64,000 bases of DNA, taken from a virus. The stretch lies in the IMG/VR virus record IMGVR_UViG_3300047673_000554, positions 1-64,000 of that record; one strand, 5' to 3'. Below the pieces are notes generated by a model. The model was not told the origin of the DNA and did no database searches. It saw nothing but the letters and a program-made list of their open reading frames with translations. Shown piece by piece: positions 25,094 through 34,351 of this stretch. Each line of letters begins with the position of its first letter. Position 1 is the stretch's first letter. The translations under genes and the position numbers were made by a program.

Positions 25094-26571
25094 GGTTGCT
25101 CCTTGTCGTCGTTGGTGTCGACGGCATCCAGGGTGTTGTAGTTGAGGCCCAGTTTCGTGGCCCGTGCCAGATCGGCGGCGTTTTCCTGATCGACCGTTTC
25201 AGCGTCGTAGCCGGTGCGCAGAACCATCTCGCTGCGTGAGGCAAAGCCGGCCTGCACTTCCATCCGCCGGGCTTGCACGTCCTGCACCGGCTGGATGTAG
25301 GCCCAACCTTGCGGCACCCAGCGGGTACGCAAGTAGTCGCGGCGTTTCTGCGCGTAATCGCCCAGCACCAGGACACCCGACAACACGGCCATGTCCATCC
25401 AGGCCGCCCGCACTGGGCGGCAGAGCTGGTGGACGTAAACGCCGAATTGCAGTTGTTCCAGGCGGCGCCGAAACTCGTTGAGCACCACTCGCAGCGCTCG
25501 GTCGTTGATGCCGCGCATGTCGCCGGTGAGGATCTCGTAAGGCGTGCCGGACCCCGCCGCTGCAGCCATCAGTTGCTGCCGCATGAAGTCTGGGTAGTTG
25601 TTGCCCGCGTCCGGTGGCTTGGAGAACTCCACCTCTTCGCCAGGACCCAACTCCTGCATGGTGCCGGGTTCAAGGGCGACCATCGGTGTGAAGCCATCAC
25701 GATCCAGATTCAACGGAGCGCCTGTCACCGGATCTCTGGGTACAGGCCCAGACTCCGGCGTCGGTCGCTTGATAAAGCCGGCAAACAGGTTGGCCACTTC
25801 CTGGCGAAACAACACGGCGTCGTCGTAGTTGTCGAGACTGCGCAGACGCTTGAGCACCGGCGACAATCGCGGCACGCCGCGCAGTTGACCGGGCTCCACC
25901 GGTTCAAAGATGTGCAGCACCTGCGACGCCGGAACCCGCACCAGTTGGTTGTAGCCAGCGTTCAGCGACGCCGCATCGCGCGGATGCGACAAGTACATCC
26001 AGTAAGCCACGCGCTTGCCGCCGGGGTTGAACTCGATCCCGGCGCGGATGGTGTTGCCGGTTTTAGTGCTCTCATACTTGTCGTGCGGGACAAACTCCGG
26101 CGCCAGAATCTGCAACTGCAGCGGAACCGCCAATCCCTCGTCCAGGCTGCGCGGTCGCAACCGCACAAAGCACTCGCCCGAGGTTTCAACCGTGCGCGCC
26201 ACCAGGCCCTGCTGGCCGTAGAAGTCAGTGCGATCATCCGCATCCGACTCATCGACCCAATCGCCCCACAGTTCCTGCAGCAACTTGCGTAAAGCATCGT
26301 CTTCAGTGGTGGGTCGCGGGGTGATGCCCGTGCCGATCAAGTTGCTGACGCGTTTGTCGATCACGTTGAAGGCATACGGGTCATTGCGAACGGCTGCCCG
26401 AGAGCGCGAACGCAGGTTGCGCAATGCCGGGGTGTTGATGCTGTTGATCCCGTTGTCGGGAGCATCCCAACCAGTGGAGCGCCGGCCCTCCCCGGCGCCT
26501 TCGTAACTGGCCTTGATGTTCGACGGCAACACGAATCCGTTACGGGTCAGAGTCGGAAAGTGTCGGGCCAT
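25090..26571 (-). CDS. Portal protein (lambda gpB family)
   Basis: A 493-residue portal that forms the DNA entry ring. Signatures include YEGAGEGRRSTGW, TLRNLRSRSRAAVRNDPYAFN-like residues, VDWDESGxxD-type WGDWVDESDADDRTDF and LTGDMRGINDRALRVVLNEFRRRLEQ. It overlaps the protease gene by four bases and abuts the gpW-like gene with no gap. Confidence 0.93.
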   Translation of the reverse strand: MARHFPTLTRNGFVLPSNIKASYEGAGEGRRSTGWDAPDNGINSINTPALRNLRSRSRAAVRNDPYAFNVIDKRVSNLIGTGITPRPTTEDDALRKLLQELWGDWVDESDADDRTDFYGQQGLVARTVETSGECFVRLRPRSLDEGLAVPLQLQILAPEFVPHDKYESTKTGNTIRAGIEFNPGGKRVAYWMYLSHPRDAASLNAGYNQLVRVPASQVLHIFEPVEPGQLRGVPRLSPVLKRLRSLDNYDDAVLFRQEVANLFAGFIKRPTPESGPVPRDPVTGAPLNLDRDGFTPMVALEPGTMQELGPGEEVEFSKPPDAGNNYPDFMRQQLMAAAAGSGTPYEILTGDMRGINDRALRVVLNEFRRRLEQLQFGVYVHQLCRPVRAAWMDMAVLSGVLVLGDYAQKRRDYLRTRWVPQGWAYIQPVQDVQARRMEVQAGFASRSEMVLRTGYDAETVDQENAADLARATKLGLNYNTLDAVDTNDDKEQP

Positions 26572-26778
26572 TTAGAGTCCTTTGCCCCCGTGGTAAAGCC
26601 GAACCGCACGCGAACGCGGTCCGGCAGCGTTGACCAGCGACGAACGAATCTCTTCGCGTGCTCTAAGCAGTTCGTCGACGGTGCGGTACTCCACGGTACG
26701 GTCGGTGTAACGCACGGTTTTCTCACCGCGAGCGATGGCCGCCTCAACCGCGTCGAGGTGCTTCTGGGTAAATGACAT
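26572..26778 (-). CDS. Head-tail joining protein gpW-like
   Basis: A 68-residue lambda gpW-type protein (MSFTQKHLDAVEAAIARGEKT, YRTVDELLRAREEIRSSL), which plugs the filled head. Placement between terminase and portal is the lambda order, with a one-base gap to the terminase gene. Confidence 0.92.
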   Translation of the reverse strand: MSFTQKHLDAVEAAIARGEKTVRYTDRTVEYRTVDELLRAREEIRSSLVNAAGPRSRAVRLYHGGKGL

Positions 26779-26779
26779 A

Positions 26780-28795
26780 TCAGCGTCTCTTCAGGTAACC
26801 GCTGGTGGAACTGCGGCGTTGAGGTGGTGTTGCTGCGGGGCGCGTTTGCACGACTGCAACAGCGGGTGGTGACGCCGGTTGCCGAGTCGATGTTTCTGGA
26901 TCAGAACTATCGACCCGTTCGCCTTGAACGGGCTTGATGCCCAGGGCTTCGTCAAACAGTCCGGACTGCGCCAGGGACTGACGCACGCGCTCCCAGTCGT
27001 GTTCCTTGTAGCGATTCAGGCCCAGGTAATGCGCCATGGCCAGGCAATACACCATCAGGTCGAGCGCTTCGTTGCGCTCGGCTTTGCCCTTCACCCATTC
27101 GATGCGCTTGTGACCGCGCACGTAGCGCGCAACTTTTCGCTCTGCGACGCACTGATCGAAGAAGTCATCCGGCAGGTCATTGGCAAAGTGCAACGCGCCC
27201 GGTCCGGATTCGAACGGGTAGCGGTTGTAGATCCAGTCCTTTGCCGTGTCCGTACCGACGAACCACAGCTCGGCACCATTGCGTTCGGTCTGGCCTCTCC
27301 AGGTCACGTCGACCATCGATGGGCGTTGAGCAATGACCGGCTTGCCGGGTTTGCTCGCGCCTTTGATGGCGAACACGTTGCGCCAGCGACGAACACGGCA
27401 GAACTGATAAACCTCATCGGTGTGGTGACCGCCGGAGTCGACGGCCACCGCGAGAATGCCCAAACCAACACCGCACGGATGGCGGTATTTGGCCTTGAGC
27501 AATTCATCCAGCGCCGCCCAGGTGCGCTCGTCGGCGGGAGCGCCCGAGACTACTTGGAAATCAACGATCCAGCGCTCCATGCCGGCACCCCAGCCCATGG
27601 CCATGAATTCCAGCCGGTTGGCTTGAACATCGACGGCCCCAGTGATCATCAACACTGCCGCCGGCATTGAGCCGAGGGTGTAACCTTCCAACCGCGCCCG
27701 CTGCCTGAGCACGTCCGCTTTGGTCTGCTCTTGCGCCGCGTCCCAAACCTTCGCCAGACGGGTGTTATAGAACACCTGCATGGGCTCAAGGTCGCCTTTG
27801 GCCTGGGCCTTTTTGGCCTTCTCGAATTGCTTAGCCAGTGACTTCCAGTCCATCCACCCTAGCGGCGAATACAGCGCGTTGAGGTGGAAGCCCACCGTCT
27901 CGCCGTCACCTTCGGCGTGAGCGCGCCATTCGCCGTTGGCGAGCATTTCGCCCTTGTGGTACTCCTCGATCAGCACATCACAGTCAGGTCCAGCGCACTG
28001 GTAATGCACCACGCTGAAGTCCGGCGAGTAGTGCAGCCGCTCCCACTCAAGGATTTGCATGTGCCCACACGTCGGGCATGGCACGTAGTAGTGACGCTGG
28101 TCGCTGCCATCGAACAGGTCGGAGATTCGCGAGGCGCCCTTGATCGTCGGCGAGCTGGAGAAGTAGAACTTGGCGTTGCGGCCAAAGGTACTGCCCCTGG
28201 TTTCTGCCAGCTCGATAGGGTCACCCTCCTCGCCGATGTCCACCTCCCAGCGGTCGATCTCGTCGCCGTACACGTAGCGCGCTGACAGCTCCGACAAGTT
28301 GGCGGCCGAGCCGGCGGTGGTCACGTACAACGTACCGCCCTCGAACTCTTTGGTGTCCATGGTGTTGCGCGAATCTCGCGAGCGGTTGGCCGCCACACGT
28401 TCGCGCAACACCGGCGTCGCCTTGATCGTTTTGCCGATCCGCGAGGACACCCGTTTTGCCAATCCCAGACTGGGCAGCAGCGCCAGGATATTCGATGGCG
28501 CCATGTGCATCAGGCCGCCGATCCAGTTCAGACCAATCTGAGTTTTCATCAACTGCGACGCGACCATGGTGATCACGCGCTTGCAGGGGTGAGCCGGCGA
28601 CAGGCAACGCATGGGCTCGCGGGCATACGGCGTACGCGAGGTGCGGTACTGGCCCGGCTCAGCGGCGCCGGTATCACGCGGGATACGCATGTACTCGTCA
28701 GCCCACTGATCGATCCAGACATCCGGGTCAGGCCGTAGCCCACGGAAGTACGCCTCGCGGTACACCTCTGCACCGTCAGGAAATCCGGTGGGCAT
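26780..28795 (-). CDS. Terminase large subunit (lambda gpA family)
   Basis: A 671-residue packaging motor with ATPase and nuclease domains. N-terminal WADEYMRIPRDTGAAEPG and SPAHPCKRVITMVASQLMKTQIGLNWIG mark the gpA family. YVYGDEIDRWE is the Walker B region, CPTCGH with CAGPDC is a zinc knuckle and AVDSGGHHTDEVYQFC belongs to the nuclease. The C-terminus is proline- and threonine-rich, perhaps a prohead-binding tail. It ends one base before the gpW-like gene. Confidence 0.94.
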   Translation of the reverse strand: MPTGFPDGAEVYREAYFRGLRPDPDVWIDQWADEYMRIPRDTGAAEPGQYRTSRTPYAREPMRCLSPAHPCKRVITMVASQLMKTQIGLNWIGGLMHMAPSNILALLPSLGLAKRVSSRIGKTIKATPVLRERVAANRSRDSRNTMDTKEFEGGTLYVTTAGSAANLSELSARYVYGDEIDRWEVDIGEEGDPIELAETRGSTFGRNAKFYFSSSPTIKGASRISDLFDGSDQRHYYVPCPTCGHMQILEWERLHYSPDFSVVHYQCAGPDCDVLIEEYHKGEMLANGEWRAHAEGDGETVGFHLNALYSPLGWMDWKSLAKQFEKAKKAQAKGDLEPMQVFYNTRLAKVWDAAQEQTKADVLRQRARLEGYTLGSMPAAVLMITGAVDVQANRLEFMAMGWGAGMERWIVDFQVVSGAPADERTWAALDELLKAKYRHPCGVGLGILAVAVDSGGHHTDEVYQFCRVRRWRNVFAIKGASKPGKPVIAQRPSMVDVTWRGQTERNGAELWFVGTDTAKDWIYNRYPFESGPGALHFANDLPDDFFDQCVAERKVARYVRGHKRIEWVKGKAERNEALDLMVYCLAMAHYLGLNRYKEHDWERVRQSLAQSGLFDEALGIKPVQGERVDSSDPETSTRQPASPPAVAVVQTRPAATPPQRRSSTSGYLKRR

Positions 28796-28799
28796 GGGC

Positions 28800-29402
28800 T
28801 TAACTCGTGGTCAGTGCGTGTTCAAGGTCCGCTGAAGACATCCGTTCGGCGTCTTCCAGCGAGCGGCGGATCGCCGCCGTGAGGTGCTTTTCGATTTCCC
28901 AAGGGTCGGTCATCGATGCCAGTTCAGGAGCCAGTTGCGGCGGCATCCCCAGCAGTTGATCGCGCAGCATGCGACCGGCGTTGTAAGCACCGGTTTGAAC
29001 TGCCGACAGAACTACCAGCGAGCCCTTGGCTTTGTGCAACTCGATCTCGGCGAGCTGGGCCAGGTTGTGCTCGCGCAATGCGCGGGCTTTCTGGAAATCG
29101 GGGAGCTGTCCCGCAGGGGTGATCGCGAGCGGCGGCGCAGCCGTTGAAGTCGGCTCGACCTGGCTGGATAGCTGACTGTAAACGTCACGCTGAAGCCGAT
29201 CTTGGTGGTGGCGGTCAGCGACAGCAGTCTTGCTGGGGTCAGCGGTGTCGCGAATCAATGCTTCGCTCGCCGTGACATCGACCTGTTTACCGTCGGCGGT
29301 CAACACCAGGCGGTTGTTGTTTTTCAACCAGGTGATGTAGCTGGGCGCCCTGCCGATCCGAGCCGCGAAGGCGCTCTTTGACAGGTACATTGGTTCTGTC
29401 AT
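28800..29402 (-). CDS. Terminase small subunit (Nu1-like)
   Basis: A 200-residue protein with an N-terminal winged-helix motif (YLSKSAFAARIGRAPSYITWLKNN) for cos recognition and a C-terminal assembly region (ELHKAKGSLVVLSAVQTGAYNAGRMLRDQLLGMP), as in lambda Nu1. It lies four bases before the large-subunit gene. The upstream 166 bases hold no gene and could include the cos site. Confidence 0.88.
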   Translation of the reverse strand: MTEPMYLSKSAFAARIGRAPSYITWLKNNNRLVLTADGKQVDVTASEALIRDTADPSKTAVADRHHQDRLQRDVYSQLSSQVEPTSTAAPPLAITPAGQLPDFQKARALREHNLAQLAEIELHKAKGSLVVLSAVQTGAYNAGRMLRDQLLGMPPQLAPELASMTDPWEIEKHLTAAIRRSLEDAERMSSADLEHALTTS

Positions 29403-29568
29403 AAGCCCTCCTTTTCAACGGCTTTTCAATGGAACCTTTCGATTTCAATGGATTGAATTTCAGTAAGCTGGCAACCCTGCCGCTAACAACTTCCCGCGGG
29501 TTTCCGACCCCGTACCCGCGGGATAACCCCAGGGTCCCCGGCAGTTTTCGACGCCCCAAATCGGTGCA

Positions 29569-29913
29569 TCACCCCTGCTCACCACCAGCAGGTGGCACTT
29601 CGCAGACCCCCAGCCGCTTGGCGGCCCATCGCTCGTACAAGCCGATGGCCACATCGGCTCCGGCCATTGCGGTCAGGCAGCCCATCGCCGACGCAGCCCA
29701 GATCGACACCCCGGCGGCGTGCAACAACATCATGGTGGACAGTCCGCAACCAACGCAGGCACCGGACCGAAGTGCCAGGCGCCGTAACAATGCCCAACCC
29801 CTTGCCCCGTCCTTATCAGCTCGCCACATCTCGCCCGACACGCCGCCGACCAGGGCCAGGACGATCACTAACCAGATCGGCATCTCTGCCAGCGTTTGCT
29901 GCTCGTTCGTCAT
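29569..29913 (-). CDS. Holin-like membrane protein
   Basis: A 114-residue protein with an N-terminal membrane segment (IWLVIVLALVGGVSG, about 13-27), a central one (LRSGACVGCGLSTMMLLHAAGV, about 52-73) and a third hydrophobic stretch (IWAASAMGCLTAMAGADVAI). This fits a class I holin placed in front of the packaging genes instead of beside the endolysin, as in several Pseudomonas phages. The start MTNEQQTLAEM is preferred to an upstream ATG. A hairpin terminator precedes it. Confidence 0.75.
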   Translation of the reverse strand: MTNEQQTLAEMPIWLVIVLALVGGVSGEMWRADKDGARGWALLRRLALRSGACVGCGLSTMMLLHAAGVSIWAASAMGCLTAMAGADVAIGLYERWAAKRLGVCEVPPAGGEQG

Positions 29914-29931
29914 CGCCCTACCCCATAAACG

Positions 29932-29959
29932 CAAAAACCCGGCGCAATGGCCGGGTTTG
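29932..29959 (-). terminator. Terminator before the late genes
   Basis: AAACCCGGC pairs with GCCGGGTTT around ATTGC-type loop; on the minus strand it ends in a T-run. It lies downstream of the antiterminator-like gene and just upstream of the holin, the expected target of an antiterminator. Confidence 0.75.
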
Positions 29960-30137
29960 GTGTGTGGTGCCTTCCGCTCTCTGCGGTCGCACCTATCGAA
30001 GATGACTACTTTTTACAGGTGGATTCCGGTGGCAGCAACCCCACTTTAATGCCACCCGGTGAATATGTGGGTAACGCAGGGTGAACGCCTAGGCAATGTC
30101 GGTGAATACACCACCTCGGCTATCTGTTGCTTTTGCG

Positions 30138-30417
30138 TTGTCCCATTTGTCCCACTTTTCAAAATCGAAGTGGGACGCCTGAGAGCGCCTAAATTCGGGG
30201 CGTCGCCCCACTGTCCTACTTTTTTATCTTCTTTCTCGTGTAAAGAAAGTAATTGAATTACACGCGTGCGCGCCACGGGCGCGTGCTGGTGCCCGCTCCG
30301 CTCACATGGGCGGGAGGCTCCAACAGGCGGGACGGTGGGACAGCCCAACAACGACAAGGCCCGCACTTGTCCCACTACGTTAAAACGCAGCGGGACAAGG
30401 CGAGCCAGAGGGACAAC
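30138..30417. repeat. Cluster of TGTCCCAC/GTGGGACA repeats
   Basis: At least six copies of a TTGTCCCAC-like motif occur in both orientations within 280 bases: 30138-30145, 30147-30155, 30170-30176 (inverse), 30335-30342 (inverse), 30367-30375, 30390-30398 (inverse, GCGGGACAA) plus degenerate ones at 30212 and 30410. The second and third form a hairpin with 9-bp arms. No protein is supported in this interval (29960-30440). It could bind a regulator, mark the late promoter or serve in replication. Confidence 0.6.
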
Positions 30418-30440
30418 AACTACCGGTGTCGTGCCTGGGA

Positions 30441-30806
30441 TCACGCAGCCTTCCCCATCAACATGCCGGCGATGCACAAATGCGCCTCATGCAAACGCTG
30501 GTAGTACGTGTCACGACTACACCCGCAATGGGTGTATTTCTGCGATAGAAAGCTTTCGTGATTGCAGTAATGCTCCCTCACCACCACCGACAACTGCGGT
30601 GGCAGGTGTTTGTTCACGATCAGTTCAATATCCGCCGACTCATCCAACAACACCCGACTGCCTCTAGTCCCGCGAATCAACTCACCTTTGCATTCCATCA
30701 GCATGGCGATCATGTTGCCGCCACTCGCCCCGCCGAAAGACTCGGCCACCGGCGAATGCAAGTCCTCAGCCCAAAGCTTGAGCATTTCATCAATTCGCTT
30801 AATCAC
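30441..30806 (-). CDS. Putative antiterminator / late gene regulator
   Basis: 121 residues (MIKRIDEMLKLWAEDLHSP, then LPPQLSVVVREHYCNHESFLSQKYTHCGCSRDTYYQRLHEAHLCIAG). The C-terminal half has the helix-turn-helix-like RDTYYQRLHEAH pattern and cysteines found in Q-like phage antiterminators and related Pseudomonas phage regulators. Position at the end of the replication operon, before a terminator and the late genes, supports the role. It overlaps the primase gene by eight bases. Confidence 0.65.
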   Translation of the reverse strand: MIKRIDEMLKLWAEDLHSPVAESFGGASGGNMIAMLMECKGELIRGTRGSRVLLDESADIELIVNKHLPPQLSVVVREHYCNHESFLSQKYTHCGCSRDTYYQRLHEAHLCIAGMLMGKAA

Positions 30807-33018
30807 CGAAGCAAGGCTCCTCGATCGGTTCCACCTTCAACGCCGAAGCGCCACCCCAACCTGCCGGCTTCTTGTAAGCCCAAGGACGCTGCCCACTTTT
30901 CGCCAGCGCCGGCATCCGGGTACGCCGCCAACCAAGCCGGTGCATGATCGCCCCGACACGCATCTGCTCGGGCTTACCCCAATGACCGAAGTCGAGCTTC
31001 AGCGCATTAGTCAGCACCTCACTGCCGGACGTGGTTTCACCGATCTGCGATTCTTCCAACCAGGTCAGGATTGGCCCTTCCCACTCATCCACAACAAAGC
31101 GCTCTTCCTGCGCCTCGGCAAAGGTCGGCGCCTCATCAGGCGTCACCCACCAGATGTCACCCGCCTCATAGCAAAACATCGCTTCAGCCCAGAGCTGGTC
31201 ACGGATCTCACGCAACTGCTCCAGATCGACCTTGGTACAAGCCACCGGCCAATATCGCCGGTTGCCAGTGGCGTCCTTGAGGTACTCGTCTTGGTTGGTC
31301 GTGCCCACGAACACACACTGGCGTGGCACGTCGTTCGTTCTGCGGCCATAGCTTTCGCGGTAGGTATCGGTCGACGCTGAGAAGAACTGTTTAGCCTTGG
31401 TGCTTTCCGCCTTGTTGAAGCTGTCCAGCTCCCCCAACTCGACGATCCATTTGCCACGGATCGCCTGAAAGCCGTCCTTGTCACCCAGGGCAAAAGGCGT
31501 ATCCATGAACCACTCGCCGCCGAGGATGCTCATCGCCGTCGACTTACCCGCGCCCTGCGCGCCTTCAAGAATCATCACCGAGTCAGCCTTGCAGCCGGGC
31601 CTCATAACCCGCCCCACCGCCGACAGCATCCAGCGCTTACCGACCTTGGCCGAGTAGTCGCTGGCCTGCACGCCCATGACATCGGTGAGCCAACTTTCCA
31701 ACCGAGGTACCCTGTCCCATTCGAGCTTTTGCAGGTACTCCCGCACTGGATGAAATGCATGGTCATGAGCAACAACGCTCACCGCCTCAATCACCTGCGT
31801 CGACTTGACCCTTAGGTTGTATTGCTGCGCGAGCCACTTCATCACCCGCACGTCATCGATGTCGGCCCAGTCGCCCGTACCACCGCCATAAGGGGCAGAA
31901 CGTAGCTTGACGATCTTCGAACTGAAGGCGCTGTAAGTGATCACGCCGGCCCAGCGTTCGTCGTTGCCAAGTATCAGCTCAACGTTCTGCATGTGGGCAA
32001 TCAGGGCGCCGCTTTCGGTGCGAGCCAATTGGTCTTTCCATCCACCCGCTGCCGGCGGCTTGACCACCGCCAACACCTGACGCCGGACTGCCTCCAAGCC
32101 TTCGGCGACGTGCAGATCATTGAAGTCCGTCCACTTGTCTTCCCGCTCACCGGAGAAGATCGGCGCGACGACCTGGCCACCGACGATCAATGCCGCGTTG
32201 TTGGCCTTCTCCTCCCCGGGGTTCCAGGCATCACCATTGGCGCGTTTCGTCTTCCAGTCATCATCCCGGCAAACAATCAGCGGGCAACCCGGAAAGCGCT
32301 CACGCATGGCCTTGCATACCACCAACAGGTTGCCCGCATCGAAGGCGATGGCCACCGTCAGCGAGGTCGCCATATGCAGACTCGCGCCCGTGGCGTAACC
32401 CTCACATACCAGCACCGGCTCCCCCGGTTCAGGGTGAGGCCCGATCAGGTGAAAAGCCCCCTCCTTCGACATCCCATAAGGCCAGTAAGACTTATCCCGA
32501 CCGGTATCTTCCTGCTTAGCCGGAAAGACCACCTGCAGGCCAACAATCTGGTCCCGCACGTTGCACATCGGCACCAAAAACGCGCCCGTGCGCGGCGCGT
32601 AACGAACACCAAAACCAACGATCTGTTTTCGATCCAGGTAGTCGCTACGCCCCTTCTCCGGCATGCGCTTGAACAGCCCTGCCGCACGGTTCGCCGCTCG
32701 ACGTGCAGCATTGGCCGCTATCTCGGCGGCGCGACGCTTGGCGTCCTCCTGCCGAGCGCGCATGACCTCACGTCCTTCAGGCGACATCCGCCCAGCCTTC
32801 ACTTTGATCTTCTGCGTCTCGCCCGAACGCCAGTCACCGAAGCTCCCGAAGATCAACGTCTCGCCTTTCTCGGTGCGATGTTCGTGGACGACATACCAAC
32901 CGTTCTTTTCTTTGCCCTTGTCCTGAGCGGTCTTGCAGCGGGTCAGCTTGCCAAAGATTAAGGGCTGGTCTGGCTCAAGGCCGTAGTCCGCGAATTGACC
33001 CAGTACCTCATCGAGCAT
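30799..33018 (-). CDS. Phage primase/helicase, Toprim-VapE type
   Basis: A 739-residue replication protein. The N-terminal half holds a Toprim domain (VLVCEGYATGASLHMA with the catalytic glutamate, then VCRDDDWK). The C-terminal half is a VirE/VapE-type P-loop ATPase (ILEGAQGAGKSTAMSILGG Walker A; ELGELDSFNK Walker B region; VFVGTTNQDEYLKD sensor). Together they give priming and unwinding for phage replication. It lacks an obvious N-terminal zinc-ribbon. It overlaps the zinc-finger gene upstream by 11 bases. Confidence 0.9.
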   Translation of the reverse strand: MLDEVLGQFADYGLEPDQPLIFGKLTRCKTAQDKGKEKNGWYVVHEHRTEKGETLIFGSFGDWRSGETQKIKVKAGRMSPEGREVMRARQEDAKRRAAEIAANAARRAANRAAGLFKRMPEKGRSDYLDRKQIVGFGVRYAPRTGAFLVPMCNVRDQIVGLQVVFPAKQEDTGRDKSYWPYGMSKEGAFHLIGPHPEPGEPVLVCEGYATGASLHMATSLTVAIAFDAGNLLVVCKAMRERFPGCPLIVCRDDDWKTKRANGDAWNPGEEKANNAALIVGGQVVAPIFSGEREDKWTDFNDLHVAEGLEAVRRQVLAVVKPPAAGGWKDQLARTESGALIAHMQNVELILGNDERWAGVITYSAFSSKIVKLRSAPYGGGTGDWADIDDVRVMKWLAQQYNLRVKSTQVIEAVSVVAHDHAFHPVREYLQKLEWDRVPRLESWLTDVMGVQASDYSAKVGKRWMLSAVGRVMRPGCKADSVMILEGAQGAGKSTAMSILGGEWFMDTPFALGDKDGFQAIRGKWIVELGELDSFNKAESTKAKQFFSASTDTYRESYGRRTNDVPRQCVFVGTTNQDEYLKDATGNRRYWPVACTKVDLEQLREIRDQLWAEAMFCYEAGDIWWVTPDEAPTFAEAQEERFVVDEWEGPILTWLEESQIGETTSGSEVLTNALKLDFGHWGKPEQMRVGAIMHRLGWRRTRMPALAKSGQRPWAYKKPAGWGGASALKVEPIEEPCFGD

Positions 33019-33235
33019 GACGGGCCTCCCGCGATTCTGCGATCGATTGGCAAGGCACGCACTGCGAACAACCGGGCTGCGCTAAGCGACGGTCTTCCGG
33101 TATCGGGTCATCACACCCCTCACAGAATAGAAATGAATGCGCCGCCGAAGCGGGCTTGGCGGCGTTACGTTCAGCGAGTGCCTGATCAAGACGCTCCTGC
33201 ACCAGGTCGTTGGCAAAGTCAGCGATGTCAGCCAC
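33008..33235 (-). CDS. TraR/DksA-type zinc finger protein
   Basis: A 75-residue protein with FCEGCDDPIPEDRR...GCSQCVPCQ, the C4 zinc finger of TraR/DksA. Phage TraR-like proteins bind RNA polymerase and shift host transcription. The start is GTG at 33235 (GTGGCTGA overlaps the stop of the CII-like gene by eight bases); the longer ATG frame would run through that gene. The usual DksA acidic coiled-coil tip is short here. Confidence 0.8.
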   Translation of the reverse strand: MADIADFANDLVQERLDQALAERNAAKPASAAHSFLFCEGCDDPIPEDRRLAQPGCSQCVPCQSIAESREARHAR

Positions 33236-33746
33236 GGTCGACACCCCGCGTGGTCTGATTGACGTAGGTAGCGCGGTTGAACATCCCCAACAGCCCTTGA
33301 ATACCGCGAAACACTTGCAGCCGGATTTCGGCCAATTCGTGGTCACTCACCACCCCATCACCAATGCTCTTGGCCCAAGTGTCGGCCAGATCAGCAACCT
33401 GCCGGAAATAAGCAGCAATGCCGGTGGTCAAGGTTTCAGGCATGTCGTTGGTGTACGCCTCGGCCAACTCCTGCCAAGTCGTATCCCCGACCAGCGCATG
33501 CACTGCATCGAGAATGCGGCGGTCTTTGGTCAACTCCAGGATCTCGCCGAACTCCTGAATGTTCACGGTATGGCTAGGGTGGGTTGGAGACAGCTTGTGC
33601 TGCAGCGTGGTGGCGTTTCTGCCGGTGGTGGCGGCAATTGCAGCGGCGCCGCCGGGATAGTCTCGGGCAGCATGGTAAAGCGCTAAATCGAGCGGCAGGA
33701 TTTCCCGCTGCGCCCGTTCTACAGAACTCAGAGCGATTCGGCTCAT
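33228..33746 (-). CDS. CII-family phage regulatory protein
   Basis: A 172-residue DNA-binding protein of the phage regulatory CII group of Pseudomonas and Burkholderia phages. MSRIALSSVERAQREILPLDLALYHAARDYPGG with AATTGRNATTLQHKLSP is the helix-turn-helix core. It probably controls the lysis/lysogeny choice or the replication operon. The start at 33746 is chosen by family length and AAGGAT just upstream. Confidence 0.8.
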   Translation of the reverse strand: MSRIALSSVERAQREILPLDLALYHAARDYPGGAAAIAATTGRNATTLQHKLSPTHPSHTVNIQEFGEILELTKDRRILDAVHALVGDTTWQELAEAYTNDMPETLTTGIAAYFRQVADLADTWAKSIGDGVVSDHELAEIRLQVFRGIQGLLGMFNRATYVNQTTRGVDRG

Positions 33747-34076
33747 GGCATTAATCCTTACAGGTTGCCAGTGCCTCGCGACATGCAGTGGTGATACATT
33801 TGCCGCGTGGCTTGAAAGGGCCCAAACGCCGGCTAGATCTTCAGGATCGAACCGGCACCGTGCCGAGGCGAACAATCCGTTGTTCACCCCTGGCGCAACA
33901 GCTGCCCAATCTGTGGTGGAAAAGGCAGCAACACCAAGGCATCCGTGCCTTGGAAAGCGCGATAAAGAGAGGTGGTTAGCATGTGGTGTGCCCGCCTATC
34001 TTTACCGCGACCCGACAGCGCTGTGGTGGTGCGTGGCGGGAGGAACTGGGCGACCTTAGGGTCGCCTTTTTTCTTG
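33747..34076 (+). ncRNA. Possible plus-strand small transcript with terminator
   Basis: No minus-strand gene fits this 330-base gap between the CII-like and Cro-like genes. On the plus strand it ends in a strong terminator (GGCGACC-TTAG-GGTCGCC then T6, 34048-34072), opposite to all nearby genes. A terminator needs a transcript, so a small RNA antisense to the switch region, or a very short peptide, may be made here. I see no clear promoter. Confidence 0.3.
34048..34072 (+). terminator. Plus-strand terminator in the switch region
   Basis: GGCGACC and GGTCGCC form a 7-bp stem with TTAG loop, followed by six T. Confidence 0.8.
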
Positions 34077-34337
34077 CTACGCAGCGGTTTTTTGAGGAGC
34101 CGATGCGTTCAAAAGCCAAGCAGCTTGGAAAGCATTGCCTTTCTGTTCCGCAGCAATTGCCAATAGCTCAGCGTATTTGGTTTCACCTGTGAAATCCGTT
34201 CGCGGCAGACATGCCGCCTGACGCCATTTGTTCAACGCCTGATAGCTTCTATTGCATATCTTCGCGGCGGCCCCGATGCCGCCTACGGCTTCAAAAGCGA
34301 ACGCAATGGCGCTCGGAAATTTTGCGGGGTCCAACAT
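34077..34337 (-). CDS. Cro-like repressor
   Basis: An 86-residue helix-turn-helix protein (MLDPAKFPSAIAFAFEAVGGIGAAAKICNRSYQALNKWR) of the YdaS/Cro type, divergent from the main repressor gene. The ATG at 34337 is used because GGAGG lies seven bases upstream; the apparent upstream ATG at 34349 overlaps that ribosome binding site. It should antagonise the repressor at the shared operators and head the leftward operon. Confidence 0.8.
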   Translation of the reverse strand: MLDPAKFPSAIAFAFEAVGGIGAAAKICNRSYQALNKWRQAACLPRTDFTGETKYAELLAIAAEQKGNAFQAAWLLNASAPQKTAA

Positions 34338-34351
34338 GACAACCTCCATTT

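Noticed and set aside
29287-29559. Minus-strand frame before the small terminase gene
   Set aside because: Overlaps the terminase small subunit in another phase and has no family features.
30046-30477. Minus-strand frame rich in S, G and T covering the repeat cluster
   Set aside because: Its composition comes from the GTGGGAC repeats; no start signal and it overlaps the antiterminator-like gene.
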